A program made the position numbers and the translations under genes. The notes beneath the pieces were generated by a model. The model saw only the letters and a list, made by a program, of their open reading frames with translations, was not told the DNA's origin and did no database searches. Of a stretch of DNA of 64,000 bases, positions 23,720 through 36,432 are shown piece after piece (within the stretch, counting starts at the first letter, position 1; every line of letters starts with the position of its first letter). Source of the DNA: Terana coerulea (Eukaryota; Basidiomycota; Agaricomycetes; Polyporales; Phanerochaetaceae); the NCBI GenBank assembly GCA_024811115.1, contig JAKOGH010000794.1, positions 62,001 through 126,000 of the forward strand, read 5' to 3'.

Positions 23720-24791
23720 AGAACCGAAGACTTTCTTTTGGATATGAGGGGGCGCAGTACTCTGTAGTGTCGTAGGGCTTGCCGGGGTATTTTAGCGGGC
23801 TCCGCTGAGGCAGGAAAGAAGAGGTGAAGCGGAGGAAGACATCGTTAGCGAGTACAGGCTCACCTCAATGGGCAACACCGGCTTTATACCTGGCAGTGAT
23901 ACAATGTGGCGGTAGTGGGGTGTCGGTCCGCCAATTTGACTCGTATCACTGACCAAGTGGATGGCGGTAGATTGTTATCAGTCCAGACTATTGCGGTTCG
24001 GCTTCGGACAATGGTAGCGGAACTACTAACTCACCGAAATGGTAGTTTGACTCAACTTCGGTGTGAACACCACTTGTACTTTCATCGGTATCTGTACTGA
24101 TTCCTGCGGATAATCACGAGATACAACCGCAACGTGAGAAGCTACGGTGGAGAGGCCCAGCAGCTCGTCAGAACATGAGGCGAGCGGCACGCGGCGAACT
24201 GGTCCATACCGGAGGCGTTGAAGGTTGAACATGAGTTGAACATCAACTTCCATAAACGGACAGCAGCGGAGATCGTCGTTGTGGCGCTCGCCCGGGAAAA
24301 GCCGAGGCCCACCGAGTTGGCACCAAATTCGAATCAAGGGCAGACTCATTTCGAACTTGTTCCTGCCATATGCAACTAAGTGATATGCAAAGTGACTATC
24401 CGCTGCCTAATAAGTAGACTCACAAGCAAAGGAATGCAGTAGATTGATCATCACTACTAAGTACTAACTTGAGGTTCGGTAAGCAGTGAAAACTGGAAGT
24501 TCTTCAGCATAGCGACTCGTAGTATGTACTTATGTCTTGTGTACAAACTTGACATGCTCCGAGCTTCCCTGGGAACTGGCTCATCACGGAGGCCTCTTCG
24601 AAGCTCTCCGGTCGCTTGTCCACCTTTTCTGTAATCGTTCGTCCCCACAGTTATATCCGCGTGATAGATCTTGTCTGAGATGCAAACAACCTGGGTATAT
24701 TGGCTCCGAGAACCGAACTTGAACCAACTGCCCGTACCAGCCACCCGGAAAAGTTTAACCCTCCCTCACCCCCTCGCCGTGAACAACCATA
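23720..24791. other. Intergenic, divergent promoters of FunK1 copy 2 and the APH gene
   Basis: About 1 kb. A plausible 5' leader intron of FunK1 copy 2 (donor GTGAGC near 23862, branch CTAAC, acceptor near 23810) is visible on the minus strand. Nothing else recognised. Confidence 0.4.
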
Positions 24792-26270
24792 ATGAAGACT
24801 CCCGGGCTGTTCGTGTGCGACATCGACGGGTGTGAATTGCCCAGCAGTCGGGATAAATCTTGTTTGCTGTGCGATCGTCATCTGTGCTTCGAGCATCTCA
24901 AGGGCTCCCGTGCACTCATGTCCGGACTGGCAGGTGAGCCCTCTTCTGCGCGTTTTGGCCTAATGACTGCTGTGTTGACCAGCGCTGACGCTTGTTCCAA
25001 CAGCACGAGGATCAGTACGATGCATGGTGCACGGACAACCAGCGTGCTACGCGCGAGGAAGTCGAGAAACTGGTCGCTTCAGTCAACGTCTCCGCACTGC
25101 AAGCACGGGCGAGCGCTCTGCGAAAGGGCATCGAATGCTCCATCCCCGTCGTTGCCTTCGACCCCAGCAAAGTGGACGAATTCATGGGTGGTATGAATTA
25201 CCATATCCCAATTCGTTTTGCAGACGGTGATGAGTGGATTTGCCGCATTCGACGCTGCAATGCATCCTCGCCACCACCAGCATTGCGAGACAGGATCCTC
25301 CTGAGCGAGGTCGCAACCCTCCAATTTCTGGCTACCACCAACATGCCCATTCCGAGGGTGCATGACTTCGCCCTAGCAGGTTCGGAAAACCCAGTAGGCG
25401 TGGGCTACATTCTCATGGACAAACTGAACGGACGACCTCTATCCCTCGAAGAAGCCACAGCGGAGCAGCGCCGTCGGTTTCTCCATCAGTTCGCCGGCAT
25501 TTTCGTCGAGTTGTCTTCACATCGTTTTCCCTGCCATCGGTTGTCTCGCTACCTCGCAATTGCGATCGAAGCGCACCGCAGTAGGGCCAATCGTCGTCGA
25601 ACGCACCGCCGTCTTGAATGCCGGAACACTCGAGTTGCCGGGTCCATTTGACACGGCGAGCAAATATCGCAAGCGGATACTCCAGCTCTACCTTGATCTC
25701 ATAGTTAATAAGGAGATGTACAGGCATAAGCGACTGGACGCTTACCTTGTCCATCGGTTTCTCCTCGACAACCTACCCTTGCTTGCCAATACCGACGCGC
25801 TCGGTGGCCGCGGTTTCTACCTCAAGCATATGGACGACAAGGGCGATCATATCCTCGTCGACGATGACTTCAACATTGTCGGCATCATCGATTGGGAGTG
25901 GGCGCAAACTGTCCCAAAATCCGAGGCGTTTGTGGCCCCGCTGTTCATGCTCGATGTCGGCTCCTACTACGACGGGGACAACTCCCTCAGCAACATCGAA
26001 CGTGAGTTCATTGACGTTCTAGAGGAGAAGGGTCAGGCAGAGCTCGCCTCATTTGTGCGCAACGGACGAATTCAGCATCGTTTTAGTCACTGCGTCGGTG
26101 GCGACATTGAAGACGCCGAGTTCTGCAAACTCTTCGACGCACTCCGCCAGCTCCTGTGCAAGGGGGATCTTGCAGAAATAGACTGGGAGAAGTGGAGAAG
26201 CAACAGTTTGGAGCAGTATGCCGGTGATAGAGAGGTACAAGTTCTGCTGTCGAACGAGGACGAAACGTAG
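24792..26270 (+). CDS. APH-family (aminoglycoside phosphotransferase-like) kinase with N-terminal zinc-binding module
   Basis: Starts MKTPGLFVCDIDGCELPSSR. Cys/His spacing in the first ~45 residues (C-x4-C, C-x2-C, H-x-C-x2-H, then HSCPDWQ) suggests a small zinc module common in basidiomycete APH proteins. The kinase fold has MNYHIPIRFADGDEWICRIR, LLSEVATLQFLATTNMPIPR, VGYILMDKLNGRPL, the catalytic-side FYLKHMDDKGDHILVDDDF, and NIVGIIDWEWAQT. It ends DWEKWRSNSLEQYAGD. In this eukaryotic family the substrate is generally unknown, and antibiotic resistance should not be assumed. Two single-base frame breaks occur, near 24906 (before HSCPDWQ) and near 25531 (FP/AIG). Both restore to the same family alignment, so indel error is likely; decay is the alternative. 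Confidence 0.78.
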
Positions 26271-26584
26271 GCAGGTCCAAGTTGTAATACTGCCTAGGCG
26301 GAGGGTATGTCTATATGACGTGAATTAGTGAACACAACAGTCGTAGCTTTAAGCTTGCGATAATTCGCAAAGGAGAGTGCTGGGATTTAGGAAAATCGCG
26401 AGAATCGTACCGGTCGAGAGTGAGCGCTGAGCAACGGTAAATTGACGATGAACAACATTTAATGCAGCGACACGGTGCCGGATCAGCGCATCAGTGTGAA
26501 TTGATCCGCTCAGCATCATCCGTTTTCCACTGCCTCCTCGTCCCGTGCTATACTCATGTTGTATCCATAACTCCTCATACCTCC

Positions 26585-27771
26585 ATGACTCCGTCTTTTG
26601 AGACCGCTGTGGTAACCGCAGCTGTCTGCATTGTGCCTTCATGGCTTCTTCTTCGCCGTCGACACCGTTCTGCAGACTTACGCTCAGGTCCAAGTTCACA
26701 AACACAAAGACCGCCGTATGAAAACTGGCTTACTGCCTTCGTCCACCTGCATACCTTCTTCGTCGTATGGCTCATTTTTTGTCACTCCCCACCGAACTTG
26801 TTCAAGAGCCTGGGCCTGCCACTCAACACGTCGAGCGATCGGATTAAGACTATACTCTTACAAAGAGCCGGGTTGCAAGGAGCCGACGTGCCGCTACCAA
26901 AACCTCTCGAGAGTCTTCTTATGAAGCTAGGGAACGCTGACATTCGGAATGCATATGTTCGGTAAGCTTTCTTCCATATACCTATCACGCACAGGATACC
27001 AACGACCACTTCGCCACACCGCGTGCAGGTTCGGACAGACAGCTATACAAGACTGTGTACATTGCAAGACTATAGAACAATACGCGATATTCTCGCTAAC
27101 AGCACCTTTACTTCAGTACATTCGTGAAGCGTTTCTTATTGGGCTGTTCACTGTGGAAAGCAGTGGACGCGCGAGGTGGCGCACTATGGGGATAGTTGCG
27201 TTGGTCGCTGCTGCTATTGGAGAGGCCTACGTAGCCCTGAATGTACAGGCTGATGTGCTCAGAGTTGGCACGGGTGTTACTATGGTGCGTAACGTCTTTC
27301 TCTTTCTCCGGCAACTCATGCAACGGTTGTTTCGTACATAGTTGCACGATATACGCTACAATGTGCGACACGTCGTTTTCGCCATACTTCCCATCATCTT
27401 ATATGCCCTGCCATCGTCTCCCGTTACCAATACCGCTCACGCCCCTCCTGCTGGAATCAAAGGCGAGGCTCGAGACCCTCAAGCGCAGACTTTCTCTCGT
27501 GAAGTTCCTCAGACCGACAATGCTTAGAGATGAGAAGCTTAACGATGCCGCCTCTACGTGGTGGAAGAAGCAGAAAGTGGTTGGGCAGTGGGTGCGGGAA
27601 GACGAAGGCGTGTGGCGGGCGGCCAGCCACCTTTTTGCGTCGGGGAACGCTGAACAAGGTCCAGCAGCTGTTGAGGCCTTCAAGCGTGGCATGGAAGAAA
27701 GCGCGCGAAAGACGACGAACGAATTGCTACAAGTAGCTGTAGAACCGCCTGCCCCGCCTACCAGGCTATGA
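26585..27771 (+). CDS. Multi-pass membrane protein, conserved fungal hypothetical
   Basis: Starts MTPSFETAVVTAAVCIVPSW. Hydrophobic segments are the N-terminal anchor, AFVHLHTFFVVWLIFC, YIREAFLIGLFTV, GIVALVAAAIGEAYVAL and HVVFAILPIILYALP, suggesting four or five spans. Between spans 2 and 3 is RFGQTAIQDCVHCKTI with a C-x2-C pair, and NAYVR before it. Two introns are placed: GTAAGC after AYVR, and GTGCGT after GTGVTM. The soluble C-terminus contains ASTWWKKQKVVGQWVREDEG. A one-base frame break lies near 27411-27422, just after YALP. I recall similar unnamed proteins in basidiomycetes but no function; an ER/Golgi location is a guess. Confidence 0.7.
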
Positions 27772-27852
27772 CTCACTTTATTACTGTGTGTACCTTGTCT
27801 CTGTACAATGACCAGATATTGGGCGGATTCCAAGCAGGCATTCGGGCGGCTG

Positions 27853-30040
27853 TTAATGCATAGGTACTGTACAAATGTGATACTGCAGGATTCTATGCGG
27901 CTTGTTTGACGGTGCTAGAGACCTGACTCTCGGTGGCCCCTGTTTCGCCTTGTCTACGATACCGAGATGCGAAGAATTCCTTATCTGCAAGAGTGTCAGC
28001 GACGCTGTCTGTATCTGGTAGATGACACTTGCGTGGTAGGTATCATGAGAATCTCCCAAGCTCTCATTGTTCATATCGATAAACGCTTGGTCAGGAATAG
28101 GCCGTTCAAATACTTGAAGAGGGATGGGTCTAGCTTCGGTTCTTTCCCTCCAACGCTCTCGCGCATTCAATCTGCCCAAAATAAATAAAGCTGGGGTGCA
28201 AGCGAATATTGAGCGGATGGCTCACGATGCGAGGAACGCGTTGATATAGACTTGAAGAAGTCAAGTTCAGCATGAAATCACGAAGCAACGAGGCGTAGAA
28301 TGCCTTACGCTTTCCAATGGGCAAGTAGACTATAGGAAGTAACCTTGTGAGCATTTCTAATGTTCAGTGGACATGGTAGACTTACTGCTGATGAAGACAT
28401 AAGTGTCTGGCATTGCTATGTACTACAGTGCTCGCCATCGGCTTCCCGACATCTTACACAAAGTGGGACTTCTAGAACATACCGTGATAAGACATACTAA
28501 TGCGAATATGCTGTGGTAATATGAGAAACGTGACTGAACGTGCCGCCCTAAACATGCGCACCTGGTAAGCAGGCCTGTATTAATAGCATACGCCATCAAT
28601 CGATTTAACAGTGATTTCATCCTAAGAAAGGTCAGGACTGTGCAGCAACGGCACATGGGCAGCTTACTTGGTAAGAGTCCGCGCTCGGGAACGGTAGAGG
28701 AAGACAAATAACAACACCGCGATACTAAAATCTGTCGCCGCCAGTAAGCCCAATTCTAGACACAAGAGCCACTTCAATATTTTGTCAGCAGTATCCCAAG
28801 CAGTGCAAAGGGAAAGAAAATGGTGCTTGCTCGGTATTTAGAGAGGGAGGCCAATGTAACCAAAGGCAGGCTGCGTAGGTATTCAACTCCGAGAAATACA
28901 AACTCATGTTGATGCACCTACGTGACGACTCCATACACTTTGTTATGACGTGTAAGCAACCGTCGTAGCCATGGATTCTCGCCACGTACCAATGATCAAC
29001 ACTATACATCTTTCTCTCAGTCGGTATCCCGGTGTAGTAATCATGAACGCACCACAAACGGAGACCACCAAAAATAGCTGTTATCGGTGTCTTTAGCATA
29101 CCGACAAACATATCTAGCTTCGTCACTCGCCAAGACAGTTATCAGCCAACGGTTACGCCCGCTTACTAAATATAACAGAATCAGCATGAAAATGCTACAT
29201 GTAGCAGAACTTGCTTACGTATCCATAGGCGGTACACAAACCAGCTGTGCGACGATCATGGCTTCAGTGCTTATACCTGACGTGACCATTCCACGTCACC
29301 CCTGTACTGACCACTGAACAAGGACATCGCTGACTGACTGACAAAATTTGATATTAGCAATAATTCGACGCGCCAGTGCTTTACTAGTGCTCACGGTGAC
29401 TAGAATTGAGACCTGAGGTGGATAAGTCAGATGAACTTCTATTTACGCATAAAGGATGCACGCACCCCAATTGTCCTGGGGGCATTACGCAGTAAGGATC
29501 GCGCTCCATCGAGAAGATTAGAACTCACCACGGGACGCCTACAATGCTTGCACTGTTTCCAAAATTTGTGACGACCAGTCTGTGACTTGACATTACTACC
29601 TGGTGCTTTCGCCGGAAATTGCTTGTGCTTACGAGTACATCCCAGCGACCACGAATGCAAGGTGGGTCGTGTCCAGCACCCTTCCAGTCATCGTTCAAGT
29701 TGCAGATGGATCAAAACCACGTGGGGACGTCAATACGCACCAGAGGGCCCAGACCTGAAAGTTAAATGAGTACATCGAATGACGACATCCAACAGCTCGT
29801 ACTGACCGAGGACTTCAATCGAGTGCTATCGCCACGGGATCTTCGGAAGAAAGTGAAACATTGCATACATGTTAAACCATACAATCTAGTTCTATGAGGT
29901 TGCGTGCGACATTGAGTGACATCTTGGTTGACATACATTGAAGTTAAGATGCTTCCGACCAGTATTGCTCCTAGTGTGTTGTCAACGTTAGGGCTAACTT
30001 GGCGCATGACTGTGCGCGCTGGTGATGACAGGATAGGCAA
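27853..30040 (-). CDS. DUF6534-like seven-transmembrane protein (approximate model)
   Basis: Many short exons. N-terminus: SPNVDNTLGAILVGSILTSM followed by LYGLTCMQCFTFFRRSRGDS, the usual DUF6534 opening. Middle: a hydrophobic run ending YLVSGRNRWLITVLAS. Then MKSLLNRLMAYAINTGLLT, matching the family signature of an Arg-rich loop and a Y-x2-N-TG-LLT helix. Close to the end: LPIVYLPIGK and LGRLNARERWRERTEARPIP, the classic 'LNARE' exit of the last helix. The family is abundant in Agaricomycetes and its function is unknown. Exon limits are uncertain and some frame breaks may exist, so treat the span rather than the exact structure as supported. Confidence 0.6.
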
Positions 30041-30782
30041 CTATTGACGTTCAAGAGAGTGCCAGTGCATACCCAAGCCAAAGGACATGCTGACGTCCCT
30101 TACCTTATATCGATCCAATACCATATGCAATCACGGAAAGCATTGTCATTTGAGGACTTTTCTCGTGCGAATTGACGTGCCTGTGCTGGTCAGGCGACCG
30201 ATGAAAACCGATCTACTGGGTCTGATTGGGGCTGCAGGCCAATGAGATGGTGCGAAGCATCTTATTCGTGGTCGATTCGGGATGTAGACCATCGAGATAT
30301 ATCACGACATCGGGCTCGTATGCTATAGGGAGCTGCAAGCAGTCAGCTTCTGAGAACCAGACCGAGATAACGAAAGCCAAAAACCTCACCAACGTTCCCG
30401 CGACCCAAATAACGCACTCCGGTAGGGCGACTATGTGACGCATATCAACAGTCGGAATCGTTTGTGCGAGCTGACAGCGTGGTTCTGTCAGGGAATTGGC
30501 ATGCACATCGCAAACGCAAACACTCACATAATCCCCGACGTCATTCGTACGACGCAACTCCTCCCATACACAACGCATTCTGCCCTTGCACAGATTTCGG
30601 CTTGTTCAAGCGTTTCACTTGCGAATATCGCATGGTATTGGATGAGAGCATAGCCCATTGGCTGTCTTAATCACCAAACTCGCACAAGACCGCTCATATT
30701 AGCAGCAAATGAACTCAAGGGAGCTGTGATATACACGTACATACACATTACACCAATTGTGATTCAGCCGTGTACGCTCTAC
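30041..30782. other. Intergenic
   Basis: About 740 bases: promoter side of the DUF6534 gene and 3' side of SRP19. A minus-strand open frame at 30213-30578 has no recognisable domain and is not called. Confidence 0.4.
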
Positions 30783-31811
30783 TCATTGACGAACCCGTAT
30801 AACCTTCCGTTTGCCCTTCCCGCCCGCACCTGGCGCACCTGCAGCGACGTCCGGCGCGTTCATACCAGCCTTCACGGTGTCTAGCAGTATACCCGAGACC
30901 AGCGCAGGCGAATACGGGGATACCCTGTTGGCCAGCGGCGGGTGCGGGGCCGGGGGAAGTGGTAGCTGGGCGCCAAAGCGACGAGGGAGTGCAGCGGCTG
31001 GTGACAGCGTCGTGCCCGCTGTCGTGCCCTTGCCTGCTGTCTTGGACGCTGGTTGCTTCCCTTTCGCGGGAGAAGGGGCAGGTGTAGGCTCAACCGGCGT
31101 ATCGGACGTCTCGGTGTTGTACGGTGGCTTGGGTGCATTGTCTGGCTTCTGCATTTGTATTTGCATAGATATCAACTCCAAGAGTTGTTTCTCTGTGATA
31201 CCAAATGTCCGTGCGGTGAGGATAGTGTTGAGTACGGTGTCAGAGGATAGCTACGCACTGGTCTTGATGCCCGGGTTCATCAAGCGTCCATCCTTCTTCC
31301 ACTGAACGCGAACGCGCCCAGGATTCTCCCAGTCCCTAGGATGGGATTTCTGGCCCTCGTGAAGCACCCCAAGCCCTAGACGACTCGCTGCCTCTGCGAT
31401 GTCCCTGCTAAGCGGCCACCACACTGCTTTCTGTCGCGCAACGCGACGTTCGCCAGTTCCGTACGACCGCTTCGCATCTATGTAGATGGGATAGATGCAG
31501 GTCCACCTGAAGGACGCTTCAGGTCCGGTGTCAATTCACTCGGATGACCGTACGCACTTCAAGTAGGCTCCGTCCTTGGGGATGTTTTGCGTTGGAACAG
31601 CGCCTGGGCCAAAAGCAGCCGCAGTGTCCCTCTCCTTGAAGTGAGTGTAGGAAGGCGTCGCAGGTCCTGGCTCCGAGTCACCCTCGTCCTCATCGTCCGA
31701 CAGTGCTTCGAGGATCGCTCCTCGTGTTCCCGTATTCGGCAGAGGACGAGTGGGGAGAGGAATGTCTGTGTCGTCGTCAAATTCTTCTACTACGACTGCG
31801 CGGCGAGACAT
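30783..31811 (-). CDS. SEC65: SRP19 / Sec65 subunit of the signal recognition particle
   Basis: Starts MSRRAVVVEEFDDDTDIPLP. The SRP19 fold is on the second exon: WTCIYPIYIDAKRSYGTGER, RRVARQKAVWWPLSRDIAEA and NPGRVRVQWKKDGRLMNPGI, matching the family's RNA-binding motifs. A later exon starts KQLLELISMQIQ and ends GKGKRKVIRVRQ, the basic tail typical of fungal Sec65. The protein binds the S domain of 7SL RNA and helps load SRP54, for co-translational targeting to the ER (family knowledge). All exons join in frame. Confidence 0.92.
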
Positions 31812-32247
31812 TGTTGGAGATCTGATTTGCGGCGAGGATGTGGTATGGCTCGGGTGAGAACAAGCTCAGTATCAACTGAGAACTGAGCTTGTCCCCGAGC
31901 GCTTTCGCAAGCGGCGGTAGTGAGGCGCCCAACCAGCAGCGTCGGATCCGCACACCCGAGCTCATTGTGGGTCACTGGAGGTCATTAAATTTAGTGGGTC
32001 GAACGTATCGAAAGCAAGTTCAGATAGACATGTGGGCACATTCTACGCAAGGAATGTACAAATCGACTACAAATAATCACAGAACACGTCCAGTGACGTG
32101 CTGGTAATATATAAACACAACTTGAAGTTCTCGGCTTGAAATACAGTAGGATATTGGAGCGAAGATGGAAGGACAATAACGATACAACGTAAACGAAATT
32201 ATGAAGAGAAAATAAGCTTGAAATAATTGGCGAGATTTAGAATAGTC
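31812..32247. other. Intergenic: SRP19 promoter and fungalysin 3' flank
   Basis: About 435 bases; AT-rich towards 32100-32240. Nothing else recognised. Confidence 0.5.
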
Positions 32248-34412
32248 TCAACAGCCCGAAGGCACAGAGAAGTCGTTGGCGTAATTCTTAGCGTTGACGC
32301 CCAATCCTCGGCTGGCGAAGACCTTCCACAGGAGGCATTTGTTTGCACCTGCATAGCGATTGACGTCTGCTTGGATCCAAGCGTCACGAGCATTAACGAA
32401 GGTGGGGTTGCAAGGTTGAAGCGGCAGAGCATCGATGAAAAGGTGGAGCCACACGACGTTCCCCTCAGACCCGCTGGTGCATAACGGTGTCAACAGCGGC
32501 TCAATAAATGAAGACAAAACTCACGTAGGATCCGTCTGAGCTGTCTGAGAAAAGCCATGGGCCTGAACGAGAGCCGCGTAGGCGTTGTGCAGCATGTTCG
32601 CCCAAACCTCGCCGATCTTGTGCACCTCGTTCAAGGAGGCTACCGCGGAGTACAGGAGAGGATTGGTCGTCATGCTTGTCGAATATGGGTGCGTACGAAC
32701 GCCGGAGGCATTGTTCGCGACGTATGGCCCAATGACGAAGTCTGGAACATCAGAGCTCGTCTTCTCGGTCCAGCTGGGGCAATCTCAGAACAGATATAAG
32801 AAAGGCTACGGCAAAGGGCTTACTCTGCCATGGCGTCTGACCAGCCTTCACCGAGACCTCCGGCCTCCAGAGTTTGCAGACAAGAGGCAGTGCCGCCTCC
32901 TGTCATACGATTCGTGATACCGTGGGTGTTCTGCAGGAAGGTTAGCTTAACTGGCTAGGCGTAGATCACTGGCGCAGCACTTGCCTCATGAACAACGATA
33001 TCGTTCTCCAGCGCTCCATCCCTCATTGGACTCGTCAAATCCCAGAGATACATATGCATCTGTCCATTGACGCCATCCGGAAGCGTCGTGAAGAACGCAT
33101 TGTCGGTGCCGGGGGTTGTCTGCACTGAGATGATGATCCTATCATTGCCTTTGCCGCCCTTGTTGAAGTTGTCCTGTTGGAAGTTGAACGCCGCCTCGGT
33201 GAAGCCGTACTTGTATGCGATGTCGTGGATCTTGTTGACGAGGTAGAATGTATTGACTTCCGCGGCAGCTAAATTGGTAGTGACCGTAGGAGCGACTTCG
33301 GGATTCTGAACGTAGACGAAGGTGAGGTTGTTCTGAGACTCGGTGGTTACGTTTGCCTGCACGCCCTTGTATGACAGAGCATTGTTGCCGCTGTACAAGG
33401 GTCAGCTTCGACGAAATGGACGGGATCGAGGTACGTACGCAGTAGTGTTCGAAACCGTCTTGCCATCGTTGTGCCAGCCGAGAGGTGAGGCATCCAAGTC
33501 CTCGGGATCGACAATAGTCTCAAAGCCTTCGATTAGAGTTTCCTTTGGGATAGGCAAAGCGAGATACTATGCGAAGGGATAAGACATTTTGCCTGCCAAC
33601 AGCGATGAATGGCCTTACTGCGGCTTGTGCTACGTAGTCTGTGACAGACAATAGCTTCCCGGAGTGCGCGTCGACGAATACTTGGTACCAGGTTACGGCA
33701 GTATCGTTGCTCACTTGGAAGACGTGGGCAAGGGCGAGGGTGTTGTCGCTCTGAGCGAAATACTGCAGCGTGGACGGGGGATGTTGGTAAGGATCATGTC
33801 GGCCTCCTAATGCGCTCTCCGCAGTCACAATGGCATCTTGAGCAGACACTGTTGGGTTCTTCGACGGGGTATTCGAGGCTAGGCATGCTTTAGCTTATGC
33901 ATCACGGGTTACAAGGACTTTGTACCTTTCCCTAGGAAAGAACTTCCGAACGCTACCACCTTGTTCTCTCTGTTGAACGCAACGTTCGCAATCGCGTTCG
34001 CTACTGGAATGCCGTTGACGTGTTGAGTGAGATAGGCATGTCTTGCATTGTCGCCTTCAAGTGTCGCGTGAACTTGGATGTCTCCCGGTTGTAGATCAAC
34101 CATGGTGTGCGCAAAGGCTAATGCTGAGTCGTGCAAGCTGGCGACTGCACGTTTGGAGTGCGGGTGGTCCAGGCCTGAGCCAAATGTCTGCAACACCAAA
34201 GTAAGTGACCGGTAATGCTATTGCTTCTAGAGATGAACATTTACCTGATACACCGACGCGGGGTGATAGCTCTCTAGCACCGATCCAGCCGCAAGCTCCC
34301 GTGTGCGATGAGTCGAATGCTTTGTAGTTATAGGCCAAGGAGTCGCAAAAGTGAGCGAAGAGGAAGGTAAGATCAAAAGAGTGAAGGTATAGAGAACGTG
34401 GAAGTAGAGCAT
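32248..34412 (-). CDS. Extracellular M36 metallopeptidase (fungalysin)
   Basis: Starts [20 protein letters not shown], a clear signal peptide. The propeptide (FTP/PepSY-like) contains HLTQ-type segments such as [20 protein letters not shown] and [20 protein letters not shown]. The mature domain has [20 protein letters not shown] and [17 protein letters not shown]. The zinc site reads [17 protein letters not shown], i.e. HENTH, with the third-ligand helix [12 protein letters not shown]. It ends [10 protein letters not shown]36 enzymes are secreted zinc endopeptidases made as zymogens. The intron that splits HExxH begins with GC rather than GT (donor GAG/GCAAGT at 32984, acceptor at 32931). All exons join in frame. 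Confidence 0.93.
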
Positions 34413-35390
34413 CGTGGAATGTCTGAATGGACTAGTCAAGTTGAAGTCCCAGCACACAGTGCCTGCTACTGTCCACAGCAGAGAGGAGGGCTCTCAAAGA
34501 AAGTCGCCTGGGGATGACGGTCGAGAAGCCTTCGTACTGAAAGTGAGAGAAGATAAACGCATGGAAAGCTCATCGTGGCGTCCGCGAGCCGCTAATGCCT
34601 CTGGAGAAGACAATTGAGTAGGGTTGCCCAAGGCGAAGGCCAATCCGAGAATAGGTTCTCGTGTGGTCATGGCTCATGTTCCGTCGGCAACAAGACGCCT
34701 AGCCAAGAGAGAGAACAAGAGTGGGTCCATTTCGTGTTGCAAGGCCATCAGACGGAAGATCTGGAGTCTCCGAGCAACAAGACAAAGCCGAATCTTCGGT
34801 CCGCGGCTTTGCTGCCTTGTAGAGAACAAGGACATGGTTGCATCTCAACGACGACTGATACTAAGCCGAGCAACCCCTGTGACTGTGAACCAGCAGTCAG
34901 TGCGGTCATGTATACCGGTTAATTGAGGCACTCACCAGGCGATGTTGCAGCGCCAGGGGATATGCGACGTATGGGAACACCCCGGCAATTCTCAGGCTTA
35001 TTGTTGCAGACGCGCCTCGATGTTGGTAGATAAAAATGCAGAGACCGCGCAGTGATTGCCTTCACGATTTAATCGCTTGACTCAGGAATTATGTGGGCTG
35101 GGCAGCGACAGCACATACATGGAGGTGGTGGATTGAGCTTCAGGCATGGTTGTGTGCGGAGTCAAGCAGGTTCAGTTCCCCCGGATCGACTTCGCTGTTG
35201 AGCCGGAGTTAGCCGGATACGACGAACCGGGCTGGACGTTACCGTCACGCTCCCAGTTCTTGCTCTCCATCCGCGACCCTAAATCTATGCCAGTGCGTTG
35301 CATCACGTTCATTTCGCCATACCGTCATACCTATGCATACTTCTTGCAGGAATATAACGTACTTGCTACTCAAGTCCATTACCGCCTGAA
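34413..35390. other. Long intergenic stretch, divergent promoters
   Basis: About 980 bases between the divergent fungalysin and the Cys-rich membrane-protein gene. Short open frames without recognisable domains; no gene called. Confidence 0.4.
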
Positions 35391-36061
35391 ATGATGGTTG
35401 TTCAATGGCTGCAGTTCTTGACCTTTGTGTAAGTGGTGTCCACTTGCAATTACTGTAATGCTCTGAAGCCAACCTTCAGCTCTCTTCTTCAGATATTTGC
35501 ATGCGTAACACATGTAGCAGCTCAAGTCAGCTCTCAGAACGGTACTCAACTTGTCTGCATACCATTTGGAACGTGTGAACCATGCCCAGAGGACGCGGTA
35601 CGTCTTGGTGTGTACTTCGTGATGCTACAGTCCTTGACAAGAGTGGCTATCCGCAACAGCTTCATGAGCCATTTTGCAAACCATTCGGGAATCGTCGTCT
35701 TATGCATTGCATTCCCTCGACGTCGGCTCCGTCACTCTCGCAAACTCATCCACCACAAACCCATTCGCCACCACCGTCGCCACCTCAGTCACAACCAGGT
35801 GCCCAACCTCCGTCCTCGCACGCGTATCTGCCAACAGAAGGACACCGCGGAGAAATACCAGCCTGGGAGTCCTGCGGGCGAATCGTCTCCAAAGAGCGTG
35901 GAGACTTCTATGAGTTTGTCGCCTGTAACCTGAGCCTCGCTCTGATCGCGATAGGTGTGGTTCTTTTGCGCTCAAAGCGGCTTCAAGCGATGCAGACCCG
36001 GCAGCTGGCGGCCAGGATTGGGCTGGTTCGACCCACCCCGGGCGGATGGGCGAGCACTTGA
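35391..36061 (+). CDS. Small Cys-rich secretory/membrane protein, conserved hypothetical
   Basis: Starts MMVVQWLQFLTF and, after an intron, IFACVTHVAAQV, which together make a signal peptide. A Cys-rich ectodomain follows: TQLVCIPFGTCEPCPEDALH, EPFCKPFGNRRLMHC. Then come a Pro/Ser/Gln linker, PAWESCGRIVSKERGDFYEF, VACNLSLALIAIGVVLL (membrane span) and RSKRLQAMQTRQLAARIGL. Two GT-AG introns fit. The paired cysteines and the conserved-looking ESCGRIV..ER block suggest a real, conserved protein of about 170-180 residues. I do not recognise a named family. Confidence 0.65.
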
Positions 36062-36432
36062 TGATGCAACCTTTAATAGGACGTAGTACGTCGACTCTGC
36101 TTGCCTTCATTGGTGACACTCATGATACCTTTACGATACTCCCTCTCTTCTTGTACATTAGCCAACCTACTTAGACCACTATATTGGTGCGATGCGGGCA
36201 TCGCAGCGAATCAATATATTCCGTGACCGAACGAAGTGTGGATGATGGGGCAGTATACATCGGTTGGAAGACTGAACCAAGAGACGACAGCGGTGAAGAT
36301 GAGATAGTACGAAATACGTCAAATTCAGCGAAATGAAGAGTGAAATGAGTAAAGTGCATGTAGGAATCAGCAGGATGAGTAGCGCGAAACATTCCAGATT
36401 GCAAACCGACCGGGATACCAATCCAAGCAGCT
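36062..36432. other. Short intergenic between convergent genes
   Basis: About 370 bases of 3' flanks; nothing recognised. Confidence 0.5.

Noticed and set aside
24792..26270. Antibiotic-resistance gene (aminoglycoside phosphotransferase)
   Set aside because: The sequence is the eukaryotic APH-fold family with introns; nothing supports drug resistance.
30213..30578. A 121-codon minus-strand open frame
   Set aside because: No domain, no splice-supported continuation, and it lies in the probable promoter of the DUF6534 gene.
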